This document shows positions 8,409-15,886 of a stretch of DNA of 64,000 bases, piece after piece. The stretch covers positions 2,790,001 through 2,854,000 of the forward strand of contig NZ_AP022599.1 in the NCBI RefSeq assembly GCF_010725725.1, read 5' to 3'. Below the pieces are notes generated by a model, which ran no database searches, was not told the DNA's origin, and saw only the letters and a list, made by a program, of their open reading frames with translations. A program made the translations under genes and the position numbers. The stretch comes from Mycolicibacterium pulveris. Its GTDB lineage: Bacteria > Actinomycetota > Actinomycetes > Mycobacteriales > Mycobacteriaceae. Each line of letters opens with the position of its first letter. Position 1 is the first letter of the stretch.

Positions 8409-9632
8409 TCAGTTCTGGCGGGTCAGCCACAGATGGTCGGTCGATTCGGGCATGCCGGGTCCGTAGCCGGCGCCGGTCTGCAACACCAGATCGAAGGCCT
8501 CGGTGCGGATCCTGGCGTCGGTGTACTGCAGCACCACCACGCCGGCGTTGAACGGCGCGGTGATGATCTGGCCGATCGCGCTGCCCACGGACAGCAGGAC
8601 CAGCGCGATCAAGGTCATCGCGGTTGACGAGGCAGCCATCACGAGCATCTGGCCGCTGAAGCTGAACGGGACCGCGACCGCCACGGCAATGAACTGGGCG
8701 ACGATGGTGGCCAGCAGCCGAATGCCCAGTACCCGCCAGAAATTCGGCTTGACCAAGCGGAATGACCGGAGGACGGCCTCGATGATGCCGTGGCGCTCCA
8801 GCACGATGATCGCCGGCACGAACGTCAGCATGGTGCCGAGATAGATCAGCGCCGCGATGAGCGCGAACACCAAGGGAACGCCCAGCACGACCGCGGCCGC
8901 TGCGCCTGCGGCGACCCCGATCCACGCGATCATGCCCACCACCGCGGCGACCAACAGGACGGCGCCGAGCACTTCGAGCACGGAGAAACCGATCAACGCC
9001 CACAACCGTCCCCGAAGACGTTGCCAGGCTTGGCTGATGGTGATTCCGGCGCCGAAGACCGCACGGCCCACGACGACGGTGAGCATGCCGCTCAGAAGGA
9101 TCGCCGACAAGCCGGTGGCGACGGCCCCGGCCATGCTCGACAGCGACGAACCGATCAGCAGGTCCGTCGACATCTGCTCGCCGCTCAGCGTCGGATCGAG
9201 GCGACCCGCGACGGCGAGCGGGCCGACCGACAACACGAGCGCGAGCAGTTGGGTCGCGACCACGACCACCGTGGTCAGGCCTAGGGTCGCTTTGGGGTTG
9301 GCGCGGATGTAGGTGATGGCGCCGTTGAAGATGTCGGCCAGGGTCAGTGGCCGCAGCGGGATGACGCCGGGCCGAAGCGGTGGCGGCGCGCCGTAACCCG
9401 GTGGCGGCGCGCCGTAACCCGGTGGCGGCGCACCGTAGCCGGGCGGCGGATAGCCGGGCGGGCCACCGTACGGCGACGGGGGATACCCCTGCGGGGCATA
9501 GCCCGGCGGCGGATAACCCGACGGGGGCGGATATCCGGGCGGCGCCCCGTATCCCGGGGGCGGATACCCGGGCTGTGGGTAACCCGGTGTCGGTGGGCCG
9601 GGCACGGCGGATCCACCGGCAGGGTTGCTCAT
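8409..9632 (-). CDS. Pro/Gly/Tyr-rich N-terminus multi-pass membrane protein (Rv3689-like)
   Basis: A 407-residue protein and first gene of the MoxR operon. The first 95 residues are a low-complexity PGYPPPGYGAPP-type segment. Roughly six membrane helices of a DUF7544/glycerophosphodiesterase-membrane-like region follow (LADIFNGAITYIRANPKATLG, LLVAAVVGMIAWIGVAAGAA, IIVLERHGIIEAVLRSFRLV). Three in-frame starts exist: ATG 9641, GTG 9638 and ATG 9632. I prefer 9632, because AGGA lies upstream and homologues begin MSNP. Pro/Tyr-rich N-termini like this often mediate protein clustering. Function unknown. Confidence 0.83.
   Translation of the reverse strand: MSNPAGGSAVPGPPTPGYPQPGYPPPGYGAPPGYPPPSGYPPPGYAPQGYPPSPYGGPPGYPPPGYGAPPPGYGAPPPGYGAPPPLRPGVIPLRPLTLADIFNGAITYIRANPKATLGLTTVVVVATQLLALVLSVGPLAVAGRLDPTLSGEQMSTDLLIGSSLSSMAGAVATGLSAILLSGMLTVVVGRAVFGAGITISQAWQRLRGRLWALIGFSVLEVLGAVLLVAAVVGMIAWIGVAAGAAAAVVLGVPLVFALIAALIYLGTMLTFVPAIIVLERHGIIEAVLRSFRLVKPNFWRVLGIRLLATIVAQFIAVAVAVPFSFSGQMLVMAASSTAMTLIALVLLSVGSAIGQIITAPFNAGVVVLQYTDARIRTEAFDLVLQTGAGYGPGMPESTDHLWLTRQN
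9381..9443 (-). repeat. Three tandem 21-bp units encoding PGYGAPP repeats
   Basis: Units at 9381-9401, 9402-9422 and 9423-9443. The first two are identical; the third differs at a few bases. Each encodes seven residues of the Pro/Gly/Tyr-rich tail. Such units expand and contract by slippage, so copy number should vary between strains. Confidence 0.8.
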
Positions 9633-9711
9633 GGCCACCATCCTGTCGGCCGCGACGCGAATTGACAACGTCGTCGGGCCGTCGGACGGCGCCGCGGCGT
9701 AGGTTGGCGCC

Positions 9712-10185
9712 ATGTCCGAAACCCCTGCACTCAAGGATCGGTTGCGCGCGGACCTGACGGCCGCGATGAAGGCCCAGGACAAACTGCGCACGGCGACGCT
9801 GCGGATGCTGCTCACCGCGATCGCAAACGAGGAGGTGGCGGGGAAGACCTCGCGGGAGTTGACCGACGAGGAGGTGCTCAAGGTGCTCGCCAGGGAGTCC
9901 AAGAAGCGTGGCGAAGCCGCCGAAATCTATACCCAGCACGGCCGTGGTGAGCTGGCCGCCACCGAACACGCCGAGGCGCGGGTCATCGACGAGTATCTGC
10001 CGACGCCGCTCACCGACGCCGAACTCGCCGACGTGGTCGACACCGCGATCGCGCAGGTCGCCGAGGCGATCGGGGAGCGGCCCGGCATGAAGCAGATGGG
10101 CCAGGTGATGACCGCCGCGAGGGCCATCGCCGCAGGTAAGGCCGACGGCGCACGCCTCGCCGCGGCCGTCAAAGCCAGGCTGTAG
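9712..10185 (+). CDS. GatB/YqeY domain protein (Rv3688c-like)
   Basis: A 157-residue YqeY-type protein. It resembles the C-terminal tRNA-interacting domain of the amidotransferase subunit GatB, but stands alone. Typical motifs are LKDRLRADLTAAMKAQDKLRTATLRMLL and FIDEYLP-like VIDEYLPTPL, ending with MGQVMTAARAIAAGKADGARLAAAVK. The ATG follows TAGGTT (9700-9705) by six bases, so it is probably leaderless. Its role is probably linked to aminoacyl-tRNA or translation, but it is not a working amidotransferase alone. Confidence 0.9.
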   Translation: MSETPALKDRLRADLTAAMKAQDKLRTATLRMLLTAIANEEVAGKTSRELTDEEVLKVLARESKKRGEAAEIYTQHGRGELAATEHAEARVIDEYLPTPLTDAELADVVDTAIAQVAEAIGERPGMKQMGQVMTAARAIAAGKADGARLAAAVKARL

Positions 10186-10188
10186 CCG

Positions 10189-10213
10189 GTTTTCGGGCAG
10201 CCCGCCGGGGTAC
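10189..10213 (+). promoter_or_regulatory. SigF-type promoter for the F420-dependent oxidoreductase
   Basis: GTTT (10189-10192), a 15-bp spacer, and GGGTAC (10208-10213), ending nine bases before ATG 10223. Mycobacterial SigF promoters have GTTT, 15-17 bp, GGGTAT. One mismatch. Confidence 0.65.
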
Positions 10214-10222
10214 CCCGAAGCC

Positions 10223-11209
10223 ATGACGCGGTTCGGATACACCCTGTTGACAGAACAAAGCGGCCCCAAAGAGCTTGTCCACTACGCCGTTTCGGCAGAA
10301 CGCGCCGGCTTCGACTTCGAAGTGAGCTCCGACCACTACTTTCCGTGGCTGGCCTCGCAAGGCCACGCGCCCTACGCCTGGTCGGTGCTCGGTGCCGTCG
10401 CCCACGCCACCGAGCGGGTCGAGCTGTTCACCTACGTCACCTGCCCCACCATGCGCTACCACCCGGCGATCGTCGCGCAGAAGGCCGCCACGCTGCAGCT
10501 TCTCGCCGACGGGCGGTTCACCCTCGGCCTCGGCACCGGCGAGAACCTCAACGAGCACGTGGTCGGCCAACGCTGGCCGACGGTGGCCCGACGCCAGGAG
10601 ATGCTGCGCGAAGCCATTCAGATCATCCGTGAGCTGTTCACCGGTGAACTGGTCGACTGGAAGGGCGAGTACTTCGAGGTCGACTCCGCCCGGCTGTGGG
10701 ATCTGCCGGACATCCCGGTGGCCATCGCCGCCGCCGTCTCCGGTGAACGGTCGGTGGAGACGTTCGCGCCGCTGGCCGACCATCTGATCGCCGTCGAACC
10801 GAACAAGGACCTCGTCGGCGCTTGGCACGAGGCGCGCCGCGCCACCGGGCTGCCCGGCGATGTGCGCGTCGTCGGACAGATCCCGATCTGCTGGGATCCC
10901 GACCGCGACGCCGCCGTGCGGCGTGCCCACGACCAGTTCCGGTGGTTCGGCGGGGGGTGGGCGGTCAACTCCGACCTGCCGACGACGGCCGGGTTCGACG
11001 GGGCAACGCAGTTCGTGCGCCCCGAGGACGTCGCCGAATCGATCCCGTGCGGACCGGATCTGGACGCGATCGTCGACGCGGTAAGCAAGTACTGGCAGGC
11101 CGGGTTCACCGACATCGCGATGGTGCAGATCGGCGACGAGAACCAGGATCTGTTCCTCAAGGAGGCCGCCGGCCCGCTGCTGGAAAAAGTGCGATCCGCA
11201 TCGGGGTGA
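10223..11209 (+). CDS. F420-dependent LLM-class oxidoreductase (FGD-related)
   Basis: A 328-residue luciferase-fold (TIM barrel) enzyme that uses coenzyme F420. The sequence fits the TIGR03557-like group related to F420-dependent glucose-6-phosphate dehydrogenase. Visible are FEVSSDHYFPWLASQGHAPYAWSVL, TYVTCPTMRYHPAIVAQKAATL, GLGTGENLNEH and the C-terminal GFTDIAMVQIGDENQDLF. The substrate is not predictable. The gene is alone behind a SigF-like promoter, first in a row of stress genes, which suggests redox or stationary-phase use. Confidence 0.88.
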   Translation: MTRFGYTLLTEQSGPKELVHYAVSAERAGFDFEVSSDHYFPWLASQGHAPYAWSVLGAVAHATERVELFTYVTCPTMRYHPAIVAQKAATLQLLADGRFTLGLGTGENLNEHVVGQRWPTVARRQEMLREAIQIIRELFTGELVDWKGEYFEVDSARLWDLPDIPVAIAAAVSGERSVETFAPLADHLIAVEPNKDLVGAWHEARRATGLPGDVRVVGQIPICWDPDRDAAVRRAHDQFRWFGGGWAVNSDLPTTAGFDGATQFVRPEDVAESIPCGPDLDAIVDAVSKYWQAGFTDIAMVQIGDENQDLFLKEAAGPLLEKVRSASG

Positions 11210-11213
11210 ACCC

Positions 11214-11238
11214 GTTTGGGGCTGTTCACCCCGGGTAT
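11214..11238 (+). promoter_or_regulatory. SigF promoter for manganese catalase
   Basis: GTTT (11214-11217), a 15-bp spacer, and GGGTAT (11233-11238). This is an exact match to the SigF consensus, 41 bases before ATG 11279. Confidence 0.8.
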
Positions 11239-11278
11239 CCCGCCCCGACCTGAACAGTCCAACAGCCGGGAGGCGCCA

Positions 11279-12172
11279 ATGTTCGTGCACAACAAAGATC
11301 TCCAATTCGAGGTGCGGGTCGAGAAGCCCGACCCTCGGTTCGCGACCCTGCTTCAGGAGCAGTTCGGCGGCGCCAACGGCGAACTCAAGGCCGCGATGCA
11401 GTACTTCACGCAGGCGTTCGTGCTGCGCCAGAAGAACCCGAAGATGTACGACCTGTTCATGGACATCGCCACCGAGGAGTTCAGCCACCTGGAGATGGTC
11501 GGGTCGATGATCACGATGCTGCTCGACGGCCTCAACGACGACCTCAAGATGGCCAACGAGCGGTGCGACTGGATGCCCGCGGTGGCCAGCCGCGACGGCC
11601 GCGACGAGATCATCCACAGCGTCGCGGTCAACCCGCTGTTCTTCACGCTGTCCGGGGGTGGCCCGGACGTGAAGGACTCCGCGGGCGTGCCGTGGCAAGG
11701 CACCTTCGTCAACGCCAACGGCGACCCGACCGTCGACCTGCGCAGCAACCTGGCGGCCGAATCGCGCGCGAAGATCGTCTACGAGTACCTCAAGCAGTTC
11801 ACCGACGACCCGGGCGTGCAGGACACCCTGACGTTCCTGATGAGCAGGGAGGTCGCTCACTTCCAGCAGTTCACCGCGGCGCTCAACGAGTTGCCGGTGA
11901 ACTTCCCGCCCGGGCAGCTGCCCGGTGACGACCGGTTCCAGAACGTGGCGTTCAACATGTCCAACGGTGCCGGATCGGTGCGGGGACCGTGGAACGAGGG
12001 CCAGGGCCCGTGGCCCGAGGGCATGAAGTGGGATTACGTCGAAAAGCCCGAGCAGCAGTGGCTTGGCACCAAGAAGCGGGAGAACAAGGGCGACCAGCGG
12101 TGTCCCGACGGCCAACCCGCGGTGCAGGGCGAAAAGCCGTTCACCCACGAACAGCACAGTGCCACCAGCTGA
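11279..12172 (+). CDS. Manganese (non-haem) catalase
   Basis: A 297-residue dimanganese catalase, 2 H2O2 to O2 and water, in a ferritin-like four-helix bundle. Metal ligands are visible: Glu35 in GGANGELKA, Glu67 and His70 in TEEFSHLEM, and the second half-site Glu in LAAESRAK with Glu/His in SREVAHFQQF. ATG 11279 has GGGAGG five bases upstream. A perfect SigF promoter precedes it, and a strong hairpin terminator follows at 12183. It is convergent with a hemerythrin gene that is also SigF-type controlled, which is consistent with a peroxide or stationary-phase defence role. Confidence 0.95.
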   Translation: MFVHNKDLQFEVRVEKPDPRFATLLQEQFGGANGELKAAMQYFTQAFVLRQKNPKMYDLFMDIATEEFSHLEMVGSMITMLLDGLNDDLKMANERCDWMPAVASRDGRDEIIHSVAVNPLFFTLSGGGPDVKDSAGVPWQGTFVNANGDPTVDLRSNLAAESRAKIVYEYLKQFTDDPGVQDTLTFLMSREVAHFQQFTAALNELPVNFPPGQLPGDDRFQNVAFNMSNGAGSVRGPWNEGQGPWPEGMKWDYVEKPEQQWLGTKKRENKGDQRCPDGQPAVQGEKPFTHEQHSATS

Positions 12173-12182
12173 TCGACCCTCG

Positions 12183-12215
12183 AAAAGGCCGGTGCCCCAG
12201 CGGCACCGGCCTTTT
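12183..12215. terminator. Bidirectional intrinsic terminator
   Basis: A perfect 14-bp stem: AAAAGGCCGGTGCC (12183-12196) with GGCACCGGCCTTTT (12202-12215), loop CCAGC. T-runs on both strands serve the convergent catalase and hemerythrin genes. Confidence 0.92.
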
Positions 12216-12222
12216 CACGCGC

Positions 12223-12807
12223 CTACTTCATCTGGGGGTCGGGCGGATTCTCGGCTTCGCGGCCGCTGGCGGCGTCACGGATGTGATCGACGATCGCGGC
12301 GCCCATCCCCATGGTCTTCTGCACCAGCGGGTTGGACGGGGTGTCGGGGTGGGGCCGTGTCGGCGCCACCTTCTTGGCCGCCTCGAGTTTGTCACCGAGC
12401 TTCTCGCGGTCCTTGCGGCTGACCGCGGCCTCGAACTTCGGCCACACCACCTCCTGCTCGAACAGGATGTGCTCGCGGCCGATCTTGACGAACTCCTGCA
12501 GCGCGTCGTGATAGTCGGCCTCACCGGGGTTGCCGTCTTCGAGACGCTGCAGAAGTTCCTTGCCGGCCTGTTCCTGGCTGATCGCCTCGTCGGCCAGTTC
12601 GTCGCCGTCCTCGAGCGCGTCGCGGACCGCCGGCCAGAAGAACTGCTCCTCGATCGCCTCGTGCTGGGACTCGGCGATCACCAGGTTGGTCACCATGGTT
12701 TGCAGCCCGCTGCGCTGGGCGCCGTCACCGGTGGGCGCCCCGTCGAGCACCTCCAGCATGCCGAGCACGCTCTTGTGGTCTTCACGCAGAAACTTCAGTG
12801 CGTCCAT
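12223..12807 (-). CDS. Hemerythrin HHE-domain protein
   Basis: A 194-residue protein. A hemerythrin-like four-helix bundle spans residues 1-140, with diiron ligands visible as LREDHKSVL, SQHEAIEEQFFWP and GREHILFEQEVVWP. A charged, partly disordered tail with THPDTPSNP follows. I set the start at ATG 12807: AAAGG sits seven bases upstream, and an upstream TTG at 12822 would absorb this site. Such proteins bind O2, sense redox state or handle iron and peroxide. A perfect SigF promoter lies upstream on the minus strand (12843-12867). Confidence 0.92.
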   Translation of the reverse strand: MDALKFLREDHKSVLGMLEVLDGAPTGDGAQRSGLQTMVTNLVIAESQHEAIEEQFFWPAVRDALEDGDELADEAISQEQAGKELLQRLEDGNPGEADYHDALQEFVKIGREHILFEQEVVWPKFEAAVSRKDREKLGDKLEAAKKVAPTRPHPDTPSNPLVQKTMGMGAAIVDHIRDAASGREAENPPDPQMK

Positions 12808-12842
12808 ATCGCTGCCTTTCAAGAGTCATAGTCCGCTGCGGC

Positions 12843-12867
12843 ATACCCGGGGCCCGGTGGTTGAAAC
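12843..12867 (-). promoter_or_regulatory. SigF promoter for hemerythrin gene
   Basis: Minus strand: GTTT (12867-12864), a 15-bp spacer, and GGGTAT (12848-12843). Exact consensus, 35 bases before ATG 12807. Its -35 abuts that of the divergent promoter at 12860-12884. Confidence 0.8.
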
Positions 12868-12884
12868 AGCCCCGCGGCGGGTAG
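12860..12884 (+). promoter_or_regulatory. SigF-type promoter for the 50-residue protein gene
   Basis: GTTG (12860-12863), a 15-bp spacer, and GGGTAG (12879-12884), ten bases before ATG 12895. Two deviations from GTTT/GGGTAT, both common in SigF promoters. It is back to back with the hemerythrin promoter: the two -35 elements are adjacent within GTTGAAAC. Confidence 0.65.
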
Positions 12885-12894
12885 TTCGACTCCC

Positions 12895-13047
12895 ATGACG
12901 CGCGGAAAAGGTATCTACGACGACGAAAAGGCCGACGAGCCCAAGGGCGGGCGGCCAGGTCCCAAAGACGAAGGCAACGAAGGCGGAATGGCGACCCGGG
13001 AGGTCGCTCCCGACGTCGCGGAATCCGGTGGGGAGCCGACCGCCTGA
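12895..13047 (+). CDS. Small charged conserved mycobacterial protein (50 aa)
   Basis: Fifty residues, starting MTRGKGIYDDEKADEPKGG and ending VAESGGEPTA. It is very rich in Gly, Asp, Glu and Lys and almost without hydrophobic residues, so it is likely disordered. I recall similar MTRGKGIYDDE proteins in other mycobacteria, but no function. A SigF-type promoter ends ten bases upstream, which supports its being a real stress-induced gene. Conserved start, codon use and promoter are the evidence; there is no recognisable domain. Confidence 0.7.
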   Translation: MTRGKGIYDDEKADEPKGGRPGPKDEGNEGGMATREVAPDVAESGGEPTA

Positions 13048-13060
13048 AGGCCGTGGCGTG

Positions 13061-13732
13061 TCACTGCGCGTCGCGGCCTTCACGGCTGCGTCGATAGGCC
13101 GCGCGCCGAAACTCACCGAGCCATCGCGGAAGCAGCGTGACGTCGGGGTCGCTGTGCATCGTGGGGTCGAACGCGATGTCATCGCTGCTCGGATCGAGAT
13201 GGCGAAGCGTCAGCCGCGCCAGCGGTTGAAACTGCCCGGAGCGCGGCGCCTGATCGATATCGAAAACCATTCCATCGGAATCGATTTGGTCGCGAACGGT
13301 CTGCAGCGACAGGCCGCCGGATTCGAGCGGGGTGGCCAGCTTGGCCCGCACCCACCAGGCGGCTCCGCGGTATTGCAGCGGCATCAGGCTGGAGAACGTC
13401 GCGCCCTGCCACCCGAGGATGGGGGCGAGCGCCACGCGGCTGCCAGCGAGCGTCGACGCCAACAGCACGTCCCATGGCGTGCATCCGTGCAGATCCTGCG
13501 GGGGCGGCATGCGCCACGCCAGCCCGGCGACATCCGGCAGCGAGCCCGGCGAACCGACGCCCTTCGACACCCGGCCGATCACGTCACACGACTCCATCGG
13601 CAGCCCTTCGCCGTCCGGCGCGACCCGCTCGAGCAACCCCTCGGCGCGCACGCCGCTGGGGTGAAACAACCGGCGACCGCGAAGGGCCGCGCCGAGCCGG
13701 ACCGGCAGCGCAGCGATGTCAGATGTACCCAC
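13061..13732 (-). CDS. Conserved mycobacterial protein, catalase-fold-like, no assigned function
   Basis: A 223-residue protein from GTG 13732 (MGTSDIAALPVRLGAALRGRRLFHPSGV). A TTG at 13777 would add 15 residues. Internal motifs such as RRLFHPSGV, WRMPPPQDLHGCTPWDVLLAST and WWVRAKLATPLESGG suggest the beta-barrel scaffold of catalase-related proteins, but no haem tyrosine or histidine set is visible. Databases often call homologues phosphodiesterase without support. It lies convergent to the 50-residue gene in the stress island. I treat function as unknown. Confidence 0.75.
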   Translation of the reverse strand: MGTSDIAALPVRLGAALRGRRLFHPSGVRAEGLLERVAPDGEGLPMESCDVIGRVSKGVGSPGSLPDVAGLAWRMPPPQDLHGCTPWDVLLASTLAGSRVALAPILGWQGATFSSLMPLQYRGAAWWVRAKLATPLESGGLSLQTVRDQIDSDGMVFDIDQAPRSGQFQPLARLTLRHLDPSSDDIAFDPTMHSDPDVTLLPRWLGEFRRAAYRRSREGRDAQ

Positions 13733-13770
13733 GGTGGTGGTGTGCCCGCGTGCCGGTGGAACAAAACCGG

Positions 13771-13796
13771 GTTTCAACCACCCCGATATAGGGCAT
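13771..13796 (+). promoter_or_regulatory. Weak SigF-like promoter for the methyltransferase-CDGSH pair
   Basis: GTTT (13771-13774), a 16-bp spacer, and GGGCAT (13791-13796), 53 bases before GTG 13850. One mismatch in the -10. Weaker than the other candidates. Confidence 0.45.
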
Positions 13797-13849
13797 TAAT
13801 TCACGGCTAGTGCTGCGATCCCGCAGCGAACTTTGTCGAAAGGGCCGAT

Positions 13850-14539
13850 GTGACTACTGCCTACACCGACCTGAGTAGCCCGGTCGCAGTCGAGGGTGTG
13901 TATGCCCCGCAAGAAGACTCCCAGCTCCTCATCGATGCCATGGAGAAAACCGGTCTGGCACAGGGTAACCGGGTCGCCGACCTGTGCACCGGCTCCGGAG
14001 TGGCCGCCATCGCGGCCGGCGAGCAGGACGCCAAGCAGGTCACCGCGTTCGACATCTGTCCACGAGCGGTGTACTGCGCACGCAACAACGTGGCGACCGC
14101 GGGGGTCGACGTCGCCGTGCATCTGGGTTCGTGGGCGCGGGCCGTGGAGTTCGGACCCTATGACCTGGTGATCTGCAACCCCCCGTACGTGCCGCACGAT
14201 CCCAGCCTCGACGACGCGCTGCTGTCGCACATCGGACCTGCCCGGGCATGGGATGCGGGATACGACGGCCGCCTGGTCCTGGACCCGCTGTGCGCGGCGG
14301 TGCCCGCGCTGCTTGCCGACGGCGGTTCGTTTCTGGTGGTGCAGTCGGAGTTCGCCAGCCCGCGCCAGACGCTGGGTGCCCTGGCAGCCGCCGGCATGGA
14401 CGCGGAAATCGTTGCTTACCAATGGATTCCGTTCGGTCCGGTATTGACCGCGCGGGCCGACTGGCTGGAGCACACCGGTCGCCTCGAGCCGGGGCGCCGC
14501 GAAGAGGAGCTCGTCGTGATTCGGGCCGACAAGCCATGA
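13850..14539 (+). CDS. HemK/PrmC-like N5-glutamine or small-molecule methyltransferase
   Basis: A 229-residue class I SAM-dependent methyltransferase. The SAM loop is VADLCTGSGVAAIAA (about residues 43-57) with ITAFDI-like VTAFDICPRA. The NPPYVP catalytic motif (about 108-113) is typical of HemK-type enzymes that methylate Gln or Asn side chains. It lacks the N-terminal release-factor-binding domain of PrmC, so the substrate is probably different. GTG 13850 has GAAAGG upstream. Its stop overlaps the start of the CDGSH gene (ATGA), so the two are co-translated. Confidence 0.87.
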   Translation: MTTAYTDLSSPVAVEGVYAPQEDSQLLIDAMEKTGLAQGNRVADLCTGSGVAAIAAGEQDAKQVTAFDICPRAVYCARNNVATAGVDVAVHLGSWARAVEFGPYDLVICNPPYVPHDPSLDDALLSHIGPARAWDAGYDGRLVLDPLCAAVPALLADGGSFLVVQSEFASPRQTLGALAAAGMDAEIVAYQWIPFGPVLTARADWLEHTGRLEPGRREEELVVIRADKP

Positions 14540-14766
14540 GCGACAATCAGCCGCGCACGGTGCGGATCGTCCCGTCCGGACCGGTCATGGTGCAGGGTCC
14601 GGTGCGGATCGAGATGCCCGACGGCAGCATCGTGGAGTCCGACCGGTTCATGGTCGCGATCTGCGCGTGCAAGCGCAGCAAGGATTACCCGTTCTGCGAT
14701 ACCAGCCATCGGTGCAAACGGCGCGCCGAGGCGACCGCCAAGGCGTCAGACAAGCGGTCGGCGTAG
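14536..14766 (+). CDS. CDGSH iron-sulfur domain protein
   Basis: A 76-residue protein with one CDGSH-type cluster motif, CACKRSKDYPFCDTSH, giving three Cys and one His ligands for a 2Fe-2S cluster. Thr replaces the usual Gly after CD. A short strand region precedes it. Such proteins transfer electrons or clusters. ATGA overlap couples it to the methyltransferase. The last 21 bases overlap, in antisense, the end of the haem-oxygenase-like gene. Confidence 0.9.
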   Translation: MSDNQPRTVRIVPSGPVMVQGPVRIEMPDGSIVESDRFMVAICACKRSKDYPFCDTSHRCKRRAEATAKASDKRSA

Positions 14767-15813
14767 CGACGAGCGGTTGTCGGTCCAGCAGTCCATCAGG
14801 TGCTTGGCCAGCCGCTCCTCCACGACGTCGCGGGCCCGGATTCCGAACACCACATCGCGTTCCAACTGCGGTTCACGCGCGACCAGATCCCCGACGACGT
14901 CGGTGCGCACGACCTGTTCGTGGACGGCGTCGGCGACGACGTGCTCCTGGTAGAACGCCACGCACGGTTCCGGCGCGCCCATCCGTTCGAGGGCCTGCAC
15001 CAGGCGGCGGGAACCGGGTGAGGAGGTGATCTCCGTCGACGCGAAGTGCCCGATCGTGGCACCGCGAAGCTCCCGGTGCAACCCGAACAGCGACATCAGG
15101 TTGACCGAGGCCAGCGCATCGGCCGACACCGAGTCGAGGTAGCCGAGGTAGGACGAATCCAGCCCCGCGGCGTCCATGAGGTCGGCGTACAGCTGCTGGT
15201 GCACGTGTTCGCCACGGCCGCCACCGAATTCGTCGAACTCGACCGCGACGAACGCGGCCTTGGCGTGTCCCGCCAATCGGGGGATCGCCCAGGCGTGCGG
15301 ATCGGCTTCCTTGAGGTGATACACCGAGCGATGCACGAAGTACTCCTGCATCTGCTCCCAGGTGCCCTTGTCGCGCAGATAGTAGGACGGACCCTCGCCG
15401 TCGACGGGTTCGACCGACAGCTTGTCCATCTCTGCTGCGGCGGTGTCCTCGGCGGAGATCGGACCGACATCGTGGCGCACCGCGCTGAGGAAGATCTCCT
15501 CGAGACGGCCCCGCAGATGCAACAGCGAGGGATTCCACTCCCAGCGGGGGCTGACCCCGGCGAACCCGCGATAGTGCAGCTCGTAGCAGATGTAGAGCGC
15601 CAGCTGCATGTCCAGCCCGTAGGGGTCTGCCTCGGCCACCGGAACATCGATCGGGTGGGCGTGCAGCGCGGGGCGATCCCGGCGCAGCAGGTCGATGATG
15701 GTGGCGGACAGCGGCCCGACGGCCTGGGGCAAAGCGGGTTCGACGAGAGCCGAGGGCGTAGAAGACGTAGAAGACGTAGAAGACAGGGTCACGGCCTTGT
15801 TCATTCCCCGCAT
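14746..15813 (-). CDS. Iron-containing redox enzyme, haem-oxygenase-like fold
   Basis: A 355-residue all-helical protein of the haem-oxygenase-like diiron superfamily (CADD-like). Candidate ligands occur in LYICYELHYRG, VEFDEFGGGRGEHVHQQL and YQEHVVADAVHEQVV. Known relatives oxidise small substrates, for example in O2-dependent fragmentation; this substrate is unknown. The start is ATG 15813, with a second ATG at 15804. The N-terminus encodes a Ser-Ser-Thr repeat from three 9-bp tandem units. It lies in the SigF-type stress island and overlaps the CDGSH gene tail to tail. Confidence 0.82.
   Translation of the reverse strand: MRGMNKAVTLSSTSSTSSTPSALVEPALPQAVGPLSATIIDLLRRDRPALHAHPIDVPVAEADPYGLDMQLALYICYELHYRGFAGVSPRWEWNPSLLHLRGRLEEIFLSAVRHDVGPISAEDTAAAEMDKLSVEPVDGEGPSYYLRDKGTWEQMQEYFVHRSVYHLKEADPHAWAIPRLAGHAKAAFVAVEFDEFGGGRGEHVHQQLYADLMDAAGLDSSYLGYLDSVSADALASVNLMSLFGLHRELRGATIGHFASTEITSSPGSRRLVQALERMGAPEPCVAFYQEHVVADAVHEQVVRTDVVGDLVAREPQLERDVVFGIRARDVVEERLAKHLMDCWTDNRSSLRRPLV
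15758..15784 (-). repeat. Three tandem copies of a 9-bp unit (Ser-Ser-Thr repeat)
   Basis: GTAGAAGAC at 15758-15766, 15767-15775 and 15776-15784, all identical, inside the N-terminal coding part of the redox enzyme gene. A length-variable microsatellite in a low-complexity tail. Confidence 0.85.
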
Positions 15814-15829
15814 CGGTGCCGGTCAAACC

Positions 15830-15855
15830 GTTTAGACGTCCGCTCTCGCGGGTAG
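15830..15855 (+). promoter_or_regulatory. SigF-type promoter for small membrane protein gene
   Basis: GTTT (15830-15833), a 16-bp spacer, and GGGTAG (15850-15855), 32 bases before ATG 15887. One mismatch to consensus. Confidence 0.65.
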
Positions 15856-15886
15856 CCGGCAGGCAACATGGGTCGAGGGGATCGCA

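Noticed and set aside
10169..12157. Long minus-strand open frame opposite the F420 oxidoreductase and catalase genes
   Set aside because: Shadow of two clear plus-strand genes; no motifs.
13735..13764. Weak SigF-like pattern (GTTT, 16 bp, GGGCAC) on the minus strand before GTG 13732
   Set aside because: Poor -10 match. Not strong enough to list as a promoter.
15804..15828. SigF-like promoter on the minus strand (GTTT, 15 bp, GGGGAA) for the haem-oxygenase-like gene
   Set aside because: The -10 would lie on or after the ATG codons at 15813 and 15804, and it has two mismatches.
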